From Maribellus comscasis (GTDB taxonomy: Bacteria; Bacteroidota; Bacteroidia; Bacteroidales; Prolixibacteraceae), in assembly GCF_009762775.1 (NCBI RefSeq), contig NZ_CP046401.1, positions 6,646,001-6,710,000 of the forward strand: a stretch of 64,000 bases of DNA, read 5' to 3'. The position numbers were made by a program, and so were the translations under genes. The notes under the pieces are model-generated. The model saw only the letters and a program-made list of their open reading frames with translations. It made no database searches and was not told the origin of the DNA. Numbering within the stretch: position 1 is the stretch's first letter; every line of letters begins with the position of its first letter. Of this stretch, positions 26,474-35,177 are shown piece after piece.

Positions 26474-27757
26474 ATGAAAACAATATTTTTCCTGTCGCTT
26501 TTTAGTTTTTCTTTGGTTGTAACAGCCTGGGCTCAATCTCCTCAAGCGGATGCCCTGGTAACCCCAAAAATTGCCGGTCGTGAAATAACTGTCGGAGGAA
26601 AAGATGCTGATGTTCAGGGATTCAACAATCAATCCATTCAGTTCGCTGTTGACTATGTAGCTAAAACCGGAGGAGTGGTAAAACTTGCTTCCGGCACGTA
26701 TAATATTGTTGCACCGGTGCGGTTAAAGTCGAATGTAAAACTTACCGGTTCCGGAAAGGAGACGATTTTAAAAAGAGCAGAAGGTGTGCAAACAAACTTC
26801 ACGGTTGATGCCGATTATGGAGAATTAAAAATTACAGTAGAAAATGCAGATGATTTTGAAGTTGGTATGAAAGTTCAGGTTACTGATGCAGACAACAGCA
26901 GTTGCTGGAACGTATCAACGGCATATATTACAGACATTGTTGACAATGTGGTATATATCGATAAAGGACTGATTCGCGACTATCGATCTGACAAGAACGG
27001 ATTGGTTTCCAATGCTTCGTCGGTTATTGAGGTGTTAGATGCAGAAAATGCAGAAATATCAAACTTAACAGCTGATGGAAACCGTGATGAAAACTTTTTT
27101 GCCGATGGTTGCAATAGCGCCGGAATCCTTATTTTGAGATCTCAAAAGATAACAGTTGACAATGTGCATGTTAAAGATTTTAACGGAGAAGGAATAAGTT
27201 GGCAGATCACTGAAAATATTACCATAAAAAACAGCGAAATTTCGGGAAGTGGAAATACGGGGCTGCATCCCGGAACCGGGTCTCCGTTTTCGGTAATTGC
27301 TAATAACGATGTACACAATAACGATCAGGATGGACTATTTATTTGTTGGCGGGTTTATCAAAGTAAGGTCACAGGCAATCAATTTCATAGTAACGGACGC
27401 TTTGGCATTTGCACCGGGCACAAAGATGTCGACGTCCTTTTTGAAAATAATCATATTTTCGACAACAAAAGCGATGGTGTTCATTTGCGCGGCGAACGGG
27501 AAGCCAATGCACCGCACCGAAATACTTTTGTAAAAAACATAATTGAAAACAACGGAACAAATGGTGGCGGTTATGGATTTTCAGTCAATTCTCCGGCCAA
27601 AGATTTGGTATTGGAAAAAAATTCGTTTAAGAATTCTGCCGGAACTCAAAAGGCTGCTATTTACATACATCCCGATGGACTTCAGCCTAAACTTATAGAC
27701 AATAATTTTGACAAGCATGAACTGGGTGAAATGGTTTCTGCTAAAAAATCAGAATAG
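26474..27757 (+). CDS. Secreted right-handed parallel beta-helix protein
   Basis: 427 residues with a signal peptide (to AWAQ). Beta-helix coils of about 22-25 residues run from about 45 to 415, for example ITVDNVHVKDFNGEGISW, ITIKNSEISGSGNTGLHPG, SVIANNDVHNNDQDGLFICW, SKVTGNQFHSNGRFGICTG and VLFENNHIFDNKSDGVHLRG. This fold is typical of pectate lyases, polygalacturonases and mannuronan epimerases. An extra region at about 105-175 (VENADDFEVGMKVQVTDADN) is seen in glycan-binding members. No catalytic set could be fixed, so lyase, hydrolase or epimerase remain open. It is monocistronic. Confidence 0.8.
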   Translation: MKTIFFLSLFSFSLVVTAWAQSPQADALVTPKIAGREITVGGKDADVQGFNNQSIQFAVDYVAKTGGVVKLASGTYNIVAPVRLKSNVKLTGSGKETILKRAEGVQTNFTVDADYGELKITVENADDFEVGMKVQVTDADNSSCWNVSTAYITDIVDNVVYIDKGLIRDYRSDKNGLVSNASSVIEVLDAENAEISNLTADGNRDENFFADGCNSAGILILRSQKITVDNVHVKDFNGEGISWQITENITIKNSEISGSGNTGLHPGTGSPFSVIANNDVHNNDQDGLFICWRVYQSKVTGNQFHSNGRFGICTGHKDVDVLFENNHIFDNKSDGVHLRGEREANAPHRNTFVKNIIENNGTNGGGYGFSVNSPAKDLVLEKNSFKNSAGTQKAAIYIHPDGLQPKLIDNNFDKHELGEMVSAKKSE

Positions 27758-27800
27758 AATTATCGAATTCCAGTTGATATAAGATTTGATGTAAAGACTG

Positions 27801-29270
27801 TTATTTCGTTGAAATTTGACTAGCATTTCTGGGGGCTTTTTCTGGCACAAGCAAACTGAACAAAATAGCCATAAAAAGCGCCAGCAGATAGCTTGCCAAA
27901 CGCTCGGAAACTCCTGTTGGATCAGCAAGCCAGGTTTTCCAAATCACTGCCGATAACGTGCCCGTAATCAGGCTGGCAAAAACACCTGCCCGCGAAAACT
28001 TTTTCCAAAAAATAAGCAAAACAATCGCAGGTCCGAATGAAGCACCAATTCCGCTCCATGCATACGAAACCAATCCGTAAACCGTATCCTCCATGGTAAT
28101 TGCCAACAGAAAACCAACCAGTCCAACAACAAGAGTCAGGATCTTATTTAACGCCAGCATTCTTTTTTCTTCGATTTTCCGCCGGGTTACATGGAGATAA
28201 AAATCTTCGGTCATCGACGAGGAAACCACCATCAATTGTGAAGAAGCGGTTGACATCATAGCAGACACAGCGCCTGAAAGTAAAATCCCGGCTAAAATCG
28301 GGTTTAACAAGGTCATGACCATCGCCGGCAGAATTTTCTCTGCATCGTTGGCAACACTCGATGCAGCATCACCCAAAGCGCCTGCCTGAACCAACTTATA
28401 ACCGATAATTCCAATCATAAAAGCACCGATATAAGCCAGAAGTGTCCAGATAACAGCAAGCCAGCGACTCTGGCGAGTTTCCTTTTTATTGCGCATTGCC
28501 ATCATTCGGGTGAGTAGTTGCGGTTGTCCGGTATAACCAAATGCCCAGCTCAATCCGTTTACAATCAGTAATCCACCTGTAGCTTGTTTTACAGAAGTGC
28601 TGTTCAGCGGAACAAAATAGTCGGCATTAGCCATCGCCTCAGCGATATTGATGTTATAAGTGGCGGCAATTCCTAAAGCAACAATGGGAAGCACAACACA
28701 GGTTACCACCATCAACACAGCCTGAAAAGCGTCCGTAGCAACGACGGTAATAAATCCGCCCAGCATTGTATAAACTGTTACCAGAGCCGAACCAATAACC
28801 ATCCCCCAGAAAGGGTCTATGCTAAAGGTGTCGTTAAATATTTTACCCGCTCCACTAAATTGAGCTGCAATATAGAGCACAAAAAAGAAAATGATAATTA
28901 GCGACGACAAAATTCCAAAACTGCGTTGAGTTCCTTTAAATTTTTTAGAAAAAAGTCCGGGAACAGTTAGTGCCCCTGTTTCAGCCGTTAGTTTTTGCAA
29001 AGGCTCAGCCAAAAATGTCCACAAAAAAAGAATGCCCGAAACGCATCCAATTGCAATCCAAATGGCTGCCATCCCTTCAGAATAGGCAATTCCGGTCAAT
29101 CCCAGCAGCAACCAGGCCGATTCGCCGGTTGCACGCTCAGACAATGCCAGTGAAAAACCTGAGATTTTTTTTCCACCTAAAACAAAATCGTCATTGGTTT
29201 TTGAACGGCGTGCTGAATAAGCAACAATTCCGATTAATACAATAATATAGGCTACAAAAACGATGATCAT
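27801..29270 (-). CDS. putP: Sodium/solute symporter, PutP (sodium/proline) type
   Basis: A 489-residue inner-membrane protein with about 13 helices of the LeuT-like SSS family. Landmarks are NDDFVLGGKKISGFSLALSERATGESAWLLLGLTGIAYSEG (about 26-66), GLSWAFGYTGQPQLLTRMMAMR (about 239-260) and SGAVSAMMSTASSQLMVVSS (about 337-356, Na+ site Ser/Thr). PutP imports proline with Na+. The substrate rests on overall similarity; other amino acids cannot be excluded. It stands alone, divergent from dgkA. Confidence 0.88.
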   Translation of the reverse strand: MIIVFVAYIIVLIGIVAYSARRSKTNDDFVLGGKKISGFSLALSERATGESAWLLLGLTGIAYSEGMAAIWIAIGCVSGILFLWTFLAEPLQKLTAETGALTVPGLFSKKFKGTQRSFGILSSLIIIFFFVLYIAAQFSGAGKIFNDTFSIDPFWGMVIGSALVTVYTMLGGFITVVATDAFQAVLMVVTCVVLPIVALGIAATYNINIAEAMANADYFVPLNSTSVKQATGGLLIVNGLSWAFGYTGQPQLLTRMMAMRNKKETRQSRWLAVIWTLLAYIGAFMIGIIGYKLVQAGALGDAASSVANDAEKILPAMVMTLLNPILAGILLSGAVSAMMSTASSQLMVVSSSMTEDFYLHVTRRKIEEKRMLALNKILTLVVGLVGFLLAITMEDTVYGLVSYAWSGIGASFGPAIVLLIFWKKFSRAGVFASLITGTLSAVIWKTWLADPTGVSERLASYLLALFMAILFSLLVPEKAPRNASQISTK

Positions 29271-29440
29271 GGATTGATAATTTGTTTGAAAGCGGATAAA
29301 GATAAAAAAGAATTAGGAAAAGTGGGAGCTCAGAACGGATACCAGGGATTTTAATACCTAATAAATTGTTACGCGCTGTATTTGACATGATTATTCATTA
29401 TTATTCTTTTACATTTGTGTTTATAAAAAATAACCTCAAA

Positions 29441-29824
29441 ATGAAAAATCATAAAAAGTTTTCCTTTCCCGGGCGAATCCAAAGTTTTGTTTATGCATTT
29501 CGCGGTTTGAAAATTCTTGCAAAAGAGGAACACAATTTCCGCATTCATCTGCTGGCAACTATTTTAGTTATTGTCTCGGGACTTTTTGCACAGTTATCTT
29601 GTTTTGAGTGGCTGGCGCTTATTTTTGCGATAGCTTTTGTGATTATTACTGAAATTCTGAACACGGCAGTAGAAAACCTTGCCGATTTTGTTTCTCCCGG
29701 TCAAAATGAAAAAATTAGAAAAGTAAAAGATATTGCAGCTGCAGCTGTTTTAGTCGCCGCTATTGTTGCAGTAACTACAGGCGGCTTTATATTTTTACCC
29801 CGGTTCAGTTTATTATTTTCATAA
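29441..29824 (+). CDS. dgkA: Diacylglycerol kinase, DgkA family
   Basis: 128 residues from the ATG at 29441, chosen because the family starts with a short basic amphipathic segment; an upstream start at 29366 would add a non-conserved stretch. Three membrane helices (about 42-60, 63-85, 103-125) and the signature EILNTAVENLADFV (about 79-92) with catalytic Glu and Asn are present. It phosphorylates diacylglycerol or undecaprenol in the inner membrane. A TACATTTG element at 29410-29417 is a candidate promoter. A damaged CPBP gene follows. Confidence 0.93.
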   Translation: MKNHKKFSFPGRIQSFVYAFRGLKILAKEEHNFRIHLLATILVIVSGLFAQLSCFEWLALIFAIAFVIITEILNTAVENLADFVSPGQNEKIRKVKDIAAAAVLVAAIVAVTTGGFIFLPRFSLLFS

Positions 29825-29843
29825 AACATGTGTTAATCGAATC

Positions 29844-30371
29844 ATGAAAATAGAACTGAGACAAACGTGGAGCAAAATTTTCAAATTCAACTGGAAATTT
29901 GGAATTCTCCTGATTTTGCTTCTTTGTGTTCCCCGGTTTATTTTGGTTTTGCAGGCTAATGTAGCCGGAGGTTACAGTTCCATCGCGATGATGATGATTT
30001 TTAGTCCTGTTGGTGAGGAACTGTTTCTCCGAGATGTAGTTCGCGGTGCCTTCGCCAAATCAGTAGGCGAAGGAAAAAGCTTTGGTGGCCGACAGCGTGG
30101 ATTTTGTACTCATTCACATATCATATTTCGGGCTGGTTTTTATTGACGAAAAGTGGAATTTCCTATTCCTTCCGGGCTCTGATTTGGGTTGTTGGTATGT
30201 TTTTCGTTAGCCGTTTATTTTTTATCTGTAAAAGAAAAGCAAACTCTGTTTGGGGAGCCGTTGTTAGCCATGCCGGGTTTAACCTCGAATGATTTTTTGT
30301 ATTTTTTATCTTTTGTAACAATCTATCGTTTCTTGAAATCAAATTTTGGCAGTCTGCTTGTCAGCTATTAA
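29844..30371 (+). pseudogene. Frameshifted CPBP family intramembrane metalloprotease
   Basis: The first part (about 29844-30080) has two hydrophobic helices and EELFLRD, the CPBP motif EExxxR with a changed following residue. The frame then ends early at 30144-30146. The next part continues in another frame (about 30085-30280) with AWILYSFTYHISGW and WGAVVSHAGFN, which match the family's second and third motifs. The tail (about 30280-30371) is back in the first frame (FLYFLSFVTIYRFLKSNFG). Two compensating indels near an A5 run (30074-30078) and near 30280 would explain this. A sequencing error cannot be excluded. Confidence 0.65.
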
Positions 30372-30458
30372 AGTTAACGCAATCTTACCTTTTGTTTAAA
30401 AAGACTTTCAAATCCTTTTTTGCGGCAAACATACTTTAGCTTTGTGAAAAATTTTGGA

Positions 30459-31805
30459 ATGAAGTTAAAAACGCAACTTAACAATTTCCCTTTTTCGCCA
30501 AATAAAATTCCTTTCTTTTACGGTTGGATTATTTTATTCGCTTCCACAGTTGGTGTGTTAGCCAGTGCCCCCGGGCAAACAACGGGTGTATCTACATTTA
30601 CTGATTATTTGATTGATGCCATTGGAATTAGCCGCACGCAGTTAAGTACTGCCTATATGGTTGGTACAATAGGTAGTTCGCTGGTATTGACCTGGGCAGG
30701 TAAAATGTACGATAAATATGGTGCACGATGGGTAGGAATGATTGTGGCAGTTGCCCTGGCCTTTATCCTCATATTTCTTAGTCAATCAGACAGAATTATT
30801 AATTTCTTTGTTTCCGATATCAATTCAGGTTTTTACATCGGATTTGCTGTTGCTGTTTTGATGATTCTGTTTTTTATGTTACGTTTTTCCGGACAGGGAG
30901 TTTTAACGATGGTTTCACGGAATATGTTGATGAAATGGTTTGTGGCCAGAAGAGGTTTTGTAAACGGAATTTCCGCTATTTTTGTGGCACTTGGATTTTC
31001 TGTTGCACCACTTACCTTCGACATGTTGATTCAGGGAACTTCCTGGAGAATGGCATGGCTGTTAATGGCGGCTTTTATCGGTATTTTCTTTGTGCTGTTT
31101 GTATTTTTATTTTTTCGCGATAACCCTGAGGATTTAGACATGATCCCCGATGGTGAAAAACATGCAAATAAAGAACACGACGTTATTATAAAACCATTTA
31201 AACAATTTACATTATCCGAAGCAAAAAAGACGATGAGTTTCTGGTTATTTTCTATTCCGCTTGCCATGTATGCGCTATATATAACCGGATTTACTTTTCA
31301 CCTTGTTTCTATTTTTGAAAATGCCGGGTTAAGCCGCGAAAAAGCACTGGCGGTGTTTATACCTGTTTCAGTAATTTCTGTTGCCCTTTCATTGGGTGGC
31401 GGGTGGGTGAGCGACCGCATAAAATTAAAATACCTGTTGTACCTGATATTTATTGGAGAGATTCTGGCACTGGTTTGTCTTGCAAATTTAAACGGAGGAA
31501 TATTTTATTTTGGATTTATTTTGGGTAACGGAATTGCCAGTGGTTTATACAATGTTTTGATGGCTGTAACGTGGCCACGTTTTTACGGGCGCGAAAATCT
31601 GGGGCGAATTACAGGTTTTGTGATGTCACTGATTGTTTTTGCAAGTGCCCTGGGGCCTATGCTTTTAAGCTTTTCATTTTTGAAAACCGGAAATTATTCT
31701 ATCGGCTTTTACGTTTTGGCATTAATAATTCTGGCAGCACTGTTTTTGGCTTATAAAGCAGATAATCCACAGGACAACTATACAAATGTGCAAGATTTTA
31801 GTTAG
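30459..31805 (+). CDS. MFS transporter, oxalate/formate-antiporter-like
   Basis: 448 residues from the ATG at 30459, which is preceded by TAGCTTTG (30437-30444), a candidate -7 element; this argues against the upstream TTG. Twelve helices are present. Landmarks are FYGWIILFASTVGVLASAPGQTTGVSTFTDYLIDAIGISRTQLS, GKMYDKYGARWVG (MFS loop 2-3 motif) and GWVSDRIKLKYLL in the second half. The OFA-type family exchanges organic acids. Substrate unknown; stands alone. Confidence 0.88.
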   Translation: MKLKTQLNNFPFSPNKIPFFYGWIILFASTVGVLASAPGQTTGVSTFTDYLIDAIGISRTQLSTAYMVGTIGSSLVLTWAGKMYDKYGARWVGMIVAVALAFILIFLSQSDRIINFFVSDINSGFYIGFAVAVLMILFFMLRFSGQGVLTMVSRNMLMKWFVARRGFVNGISAIFVALGFSVAPLTFDMLIQGTSWRMAWLLMAAFIGIFFVLFVFLFFRDNPEDLDMIPDGEKHANKEHDVIIKPFKQFTLSEAKKTMSFWLFSIPLAMYALYITGFTFHLVSIFENAGLSREKALAVFIPVSVISVALSLGGGWVSDRIKLKYLLYLIFIGEILALVCLANLNGGIFYFGFILGNGIASGLYNVLMAVTWPRFYGRENLGRITGFVMSLIVFASALGPMLLSFSFLKTGNYSIGFYVLALIILAALFLAYKADNPQDNYTNVQDFS

Positions 31806-31847
31806 TTTTGGTTCGCCAACATAAAATAACCATAAGCTAAAATTATC

Positions 31848-33320
31848 ATGAAAAAAACAACAATCTATTTTGCTTACTTTTTTTTCCTTGCAACATTATT
31901 TTCATGCCAACCTAGGTTAGAAACGGGAGAGTGGAATACCATTTTTAACGGTGAAAATTTAGACGGGTGGAAAAAGGCCGGCGAAAATCAGGAAAGTATT
32001 ACAGTTGAAGACGGGATGATTAAATGCGCCGGAGAGCGTTCCCATCTTTTTTACAATGGTGACCTTAAAAACTTTGAGTTTGAAGCGGAAGTAAAAGCGA
32101 TGGAACATTCGAATTCAGGAATATTTATTCATACAGAATATCAAAAAGAAGGTTGGCCGGCAAACGGGTATGAAATCCAGGTAAATAATACTTACAGAGG
32201 CTCAGAAACTAATCCCGAACGCAGAAAAACCGGAAGTATTTATAACATTAGAAATGTATACTTTCCACTGGCTGGTGATGGCGAATGGTTTACAATGCGG
32301 ATTAAAGCAGTGGAAAATAAAGTCGAGATTTTTGTAAACGATATTAAAGTAAATGAATATGTCGAGCCTGAAAATCCCTGGAGATGGGAAGGTGGAGAAA
32401 GTTGCAAACTGAGTCATGGGACTTTTGCATTACAAGCTCACGATCCCGGCAGTACAACGTATTACCGCAATATTCGTGTTAAACCTCTTCTGGAAGGAGA
32501 GAAAACAGAGCCGGAAGTTGATAAAGAATGGGACACGCTTATAACAAAACTTATGAAAGCCGGATTTCCTTTTATTGATTTCCACGTACACTTAAAAGGA
32601 GGATTAACGGTGAACGAAGTAGTTGCGAACTCACAGAAACTGGGAATAAATTACGGAATCGCTCCGAACTGTGGTTTACATTTTCCGGTAACCAACGATT
32701 CTACTTTGTTCGAATACATTAATGATGTGAAAAATAGTCCTACGTTTAAAGGGATGCAGGCAGAAGGAAGAGAATGGATCACTTTATTCTCGTCAGAAGC
32801 GGTTGCAAAATTTGACTATGTTTTTACCGATGCAATGACATTTACTGACTACAAAGGACGACGTACACGTATTTGGATTCCCGAAGAAGTGTGGGTAGAT
32901 GACAAACAACAATTTATGGAACAACTGGTAGGTAAGATTGAGTCCATTTTCTCTCAGGAACCCGTTGATATCTATGTTAATCCGACTGTCCTTCCTGCCG
33001 AAATAATGGACGAATATGAAGATTTATGGACTGAAGAAAGAATGAAGCGGGTGATAAAAGTTTTAGCTGACAATAATGTCGCATTGGAAATTAACGCGCG
33101 TTACAAAGTTCCGAGTGCAAAAATGATTAAAATGGCTAAAGAAGCCGGTTTGAAATTTTCATTTGGAACAAATAATACCGGACGTGATTTAGGCGAATTG
33201 GAGTATTGCCTTCAAATGATTGAAGAATGCAAACTCACTCCGAACGATATGTTTGAAATTAAACCCGACGCAAAGAAACCAATAAATGTAAAAGGTTTGC
33301 CGGATAAAATTACAGGATAA
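31848..33320 (+). CDS. DUF1080 domain fused to a metal-dependent hydrolase-like domain (lipoprotein)
   Basis: 490 residues with a lipobox (TLFSC20). The N-terminal half (about 25-215) is a DUF1080/3-keto-disaccharide hydrolase-type beta-sandwich: WNTIFNGENLDGWKKAG, SGIFIHTEYQKEGWPANGYEIQVNN, HGTFALQAHDPGSTTYYRNIRVKP. The C-terminal half (about 240-490) has FIDFHVHLKGG, an HxH metal motif of the PHP/amidohydrolase type, a TIM-barrel-like order, and KFSFGTNNTGRDLGELEY. The two domains usually occur alone. A sugar-linked hydrolase is likely, but no substrate can be named. Confidence 0.8.
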   Translation: MKKTTIYFAYFFFLATLFSCQPRLETGEWNTIFNGENLDGWKKAGENQESITVEDGMIKCAGERSHLFYNGDLKNFEFEAEVKAMEHSNSGIFIHTEYQKEGWPANGYEIQVNNTYRGSETNPERRKTGSIYNIRNVYFPLAGDGEWFTMRIKAVENKVEIFVNDIKVNEYVEPENPWRWEGGESCKLSHGTFALQAHDPGSTTYYRNIRVKPLLEGEKTEPEVDKEWDTLITKLMKAGFPFIDFHVHLKGGLTVNEVVANSQKLGINYGIAPNCGLHFPVTNDSTLFEYINDVKNSPTFKGMQAEGREWITLFSSEAVAKFDYVFTDAMTFTDYKGRRTRIWIPEEVWVDDKQQFMEQLVGKIESIFSQEPVDIYVNPTVLPAEIMDEYEDLWTEERMKRVIKVLADNNVALEINARYKVPSAKMIKMAKEAGLKFSFGTNNTGRDLGELEYCLQMIEECKLTPNDMFEIKPDAKKPINVKGLPDKITG

Positions 33321-33350
33321 ACCAAAAAGAAATTTATTAATCCATATTGT

Positions 33351-33383
33351 TCAGCGGTTGACCAAAAGTTGACCGCTGATTTT
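33351..33383 (+). terminator. Probable weak terminator after the DUF1080 fusion
   Basis: TCAGCGGT (33351-33358) pairs with ACCGCTGA (33372-33379), 13-nt loop, followed by only four T residues. TTGACC/TTGAC copies sit in the loop. Confidence 0.5.
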
Positions 33384-33404
33384 CCATAAAGACAAAATCA
33401 AAAA

Positions 33405-34166
33405 ATGCAATCTGTCTTCCTTAAAAATTTGAATATCCATGATGATTGGAAATCTTTTTTGAACAAAAAGAACAAGGCAATTCTTTTAGATATTGAATCT
33501 CAGATTTCTAAGGAAAGTTATACACCTTCAAAAGAAAAAGTTCTGCGTTTCTTCGAATTGCCCCTGAGTTCTGTAAAAGTCATTGTTTTAGGTCAGGATC
33601 CTTATCCTCAGCCTGAGGTAGCAACGGGTCGTGCTTTTGAGGTCGGGACTCTGAAATCATGGAATGAACCGTTTAAAAATATTTCCTTAAAAAATATTCT
33701 ACGGGCAATGTATAAGGCTTATTCAGGAAAAGTTTTAAAATACAATGAACTTAAAACGAAATTTGACAATGAATTTCCAATTCTTTCACCCGATAAACTT
33801 TTTAAACACTGGGAGAGTGAAGGTGTACTTTTATTAAACACTTCATTTACATGCGAGCCCGGAGTACCTGGAAGTCATAAAGAGATTTGGCATAACTTTA
33901 CTTCAACGTTGCTGAAATTTGTGAGCGAAGAGCATACAAAAATAACATGGTTTTTGTGGGGAGTACACGCATTGGAAGCTACCCGAAACTTAAAAATAGA
34001 AAGCAAAGTTATAAGTCAGCATCCAATGATGTGCTATGATAAAACCGACAGAGATACTGATTTTTTATTTGGAAAAACCAATTGTTTTGAACAATTAAAA
34101 GATGAAATAGACTGGACGGGCTTCAACCTGGAAAATAAATTCAATGTAGAGAAAACACTTTTTTAG
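33405..34166 (+). CDS. Uracil-DNA glycosylase superfamily protein with altered active-site motifs
   Basis: 253 residues. It matches family-1 UDG in VIVLGQDPYPQPEVATGRAFEV (about 63-84; water-activating GQDPY, but P instead of H) and in VLLLNTSFTCEPGVPGSHKEIWHNFTSTLL (about 144-173). The leucine-loop motif HPSPLS is replaced by HPMMCY (about 206-211), so the base-flipping wedge is changed. It is about 30 residues longer than Ung. It may be an active divergent UDG or have another base specificity. It overlaps the convergent kinase-like gene by 4 bp. Confidence 0.82.
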   Translation: MQSVFLKNLNIHDDWKSFLNKKNKAILLDIESQISKESYTPSKEKVLRFFELPLSSVKVIVLGQDPYPQPEVATGRAFEVGTLKSWNEPFKNISLKNILRAMYKAYSGKVLKYNELKTKFDNEFPILSPDKLFKHWESEGVLLLNTSFTCEPGVPGSHKEIWHNFTSTLLKFVSEEHTKITWFLWGVHALEATRNLKIESKVISQHPMMCYDKTDRDTDFLFGKTNCFEQLKDEIDWTGFNLENKFNVEKTLF

Positions 34167-34885
34167 TAAAATTCCATTTTAGGCTGGTTCATTTTTAATA
34201 ATCCTTTTTCTTTTACGGTATATTCTATAATATCGACTATTTCTTCATCGCTAAATGACGCCCTGTTTATCAATAAATCGAAAGTATCTTCTATGTTTTG
34301 TCCCTGCAAAATTGCTTTACGAAATACAATCCTTTCTTTTTCTACACGCTGAATAAAATGGGCTGCTTCTTCACGGTTTAGTTTGTTATTTTCCATTATA
34401 ACATTAATCCGGTATTCAAGCGGAGCTACAAGCCGCAGATGAAGAGCGTTTTTTATGTCATTTGCAATCAGATGGCCTGCGCGTCCAACAATTATGCAGT
34501 GTCCGTCAATTGCAAAACTTCGTACTACATCTGAAACCGTTTTGACGATTTTCTTTTCGCTCTTGAACTGTTTATCACTGAAAGCTTTCAGGATTTCATC
34601 AAAGGTATATTTATTTGTCTCTTTGAATATTTTCCGCACTCTTTCCGGTTTTAAGTTCAACTCTTTTGCGCTTTGAGAAAAAACCTCTTTGCTTAAAACC
34701 TTCCAAACTGAACACATTTTTTCTTTGTTCAAACGGTCGTTAATTAGATTGGCAAGTTTTAGCCCGTTACATCCAACCTCGCGCGAAATTGTAATTACTG
34801 GACCAGCTGTTGTAGCGGGATTTTTCATATAGGAGTCTTCTTCCTTAAGGCGTTTGTTTAAGTAAATCATTAATGAATTGCCCAT
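34163..34885 (-). CDS. Cytidylate kinase-like protein
   Basis: 240 residues. PVITISREVGCNGLKLANLINDRL (about 27-50) is the P-loop region of the cytidylate-kinase-like family, where the usual GxxGxGK is replaced by REVGCNG. CIIVGRAGHLIANDIKNALHLRLVAPLEYRI (about 134-165) and the lid-like RVEKERIVFRKAI follow. Family members are common in Bacteroidota and their substrate is unproven. A basic N-terminal extension of about 20 residues is present. Stands alone. Confidence 0.82.
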   Translation of the reverse strand: MGNSLMIYLNKRLKEEDSYMKNPATTAGPVITISREVGCNGLKLANLINDRLNKEKMCSVWKVLSKEVFSQSAKELNLKPERVRKIFKETNKYTFDEILKAFSDKQFKSEKKIVKTVSDVVRSFAIDGHCIIVGRAGHLIANDIKNALHLRLVAPLEYRINVIMENNKLNREEAAHFIQRVEKERIVFRKAILQGQNIEDTFDLLINRASFSDEEIVDIIEYTVKEKGLLKMNQPKMEFY

Positions 34886-35052
34886 GATATTTTTTGTTTG
34901 TTTTTACGGCTGAATGTTTTAATTGGTTATAACTTTTTTTGTAAAAAGGGGTAGGATTTTTGATGCAAATTCGATACCATGCACGCTGCGTGTTTTATAA
35001 TACTATATTAAAGTTTTGATATTTAAAATATTATGATAATATTTTTATTGAA

Positions 35053-35066
35053 ATGACAACTGTCAT
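35053..35066. promoter_or_regulatory. 14-bp inverted repeat, possible operator
   Basis: ATGACA-AC-TGTCAT is a perfect inverted repeat in the 292-bp divergent spacer between the kinase-like gene and pepP. The rest of the spacer is AT-rich, with no gene seen. The regulator is unknown. Confidence 0.4.
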
Positions 35067-35177
35067 CGATAGTCACAGGGAAACCGATTAATTTTAAATT
35101 CTCGTATTTTTTACTAATTCTAGATAAAAAGGATTAGCGGAAAACAGTTTAAATTCGTAACATATAAAAAAACAAAT

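Noticed and set aside
29844..30371. Programmed frameshifting in the CPBP gene
   Set aside because: No slippery heptamer with a downstream pseudoknot was evident, and two shifts would be needed; decay or sequence error is simpler.
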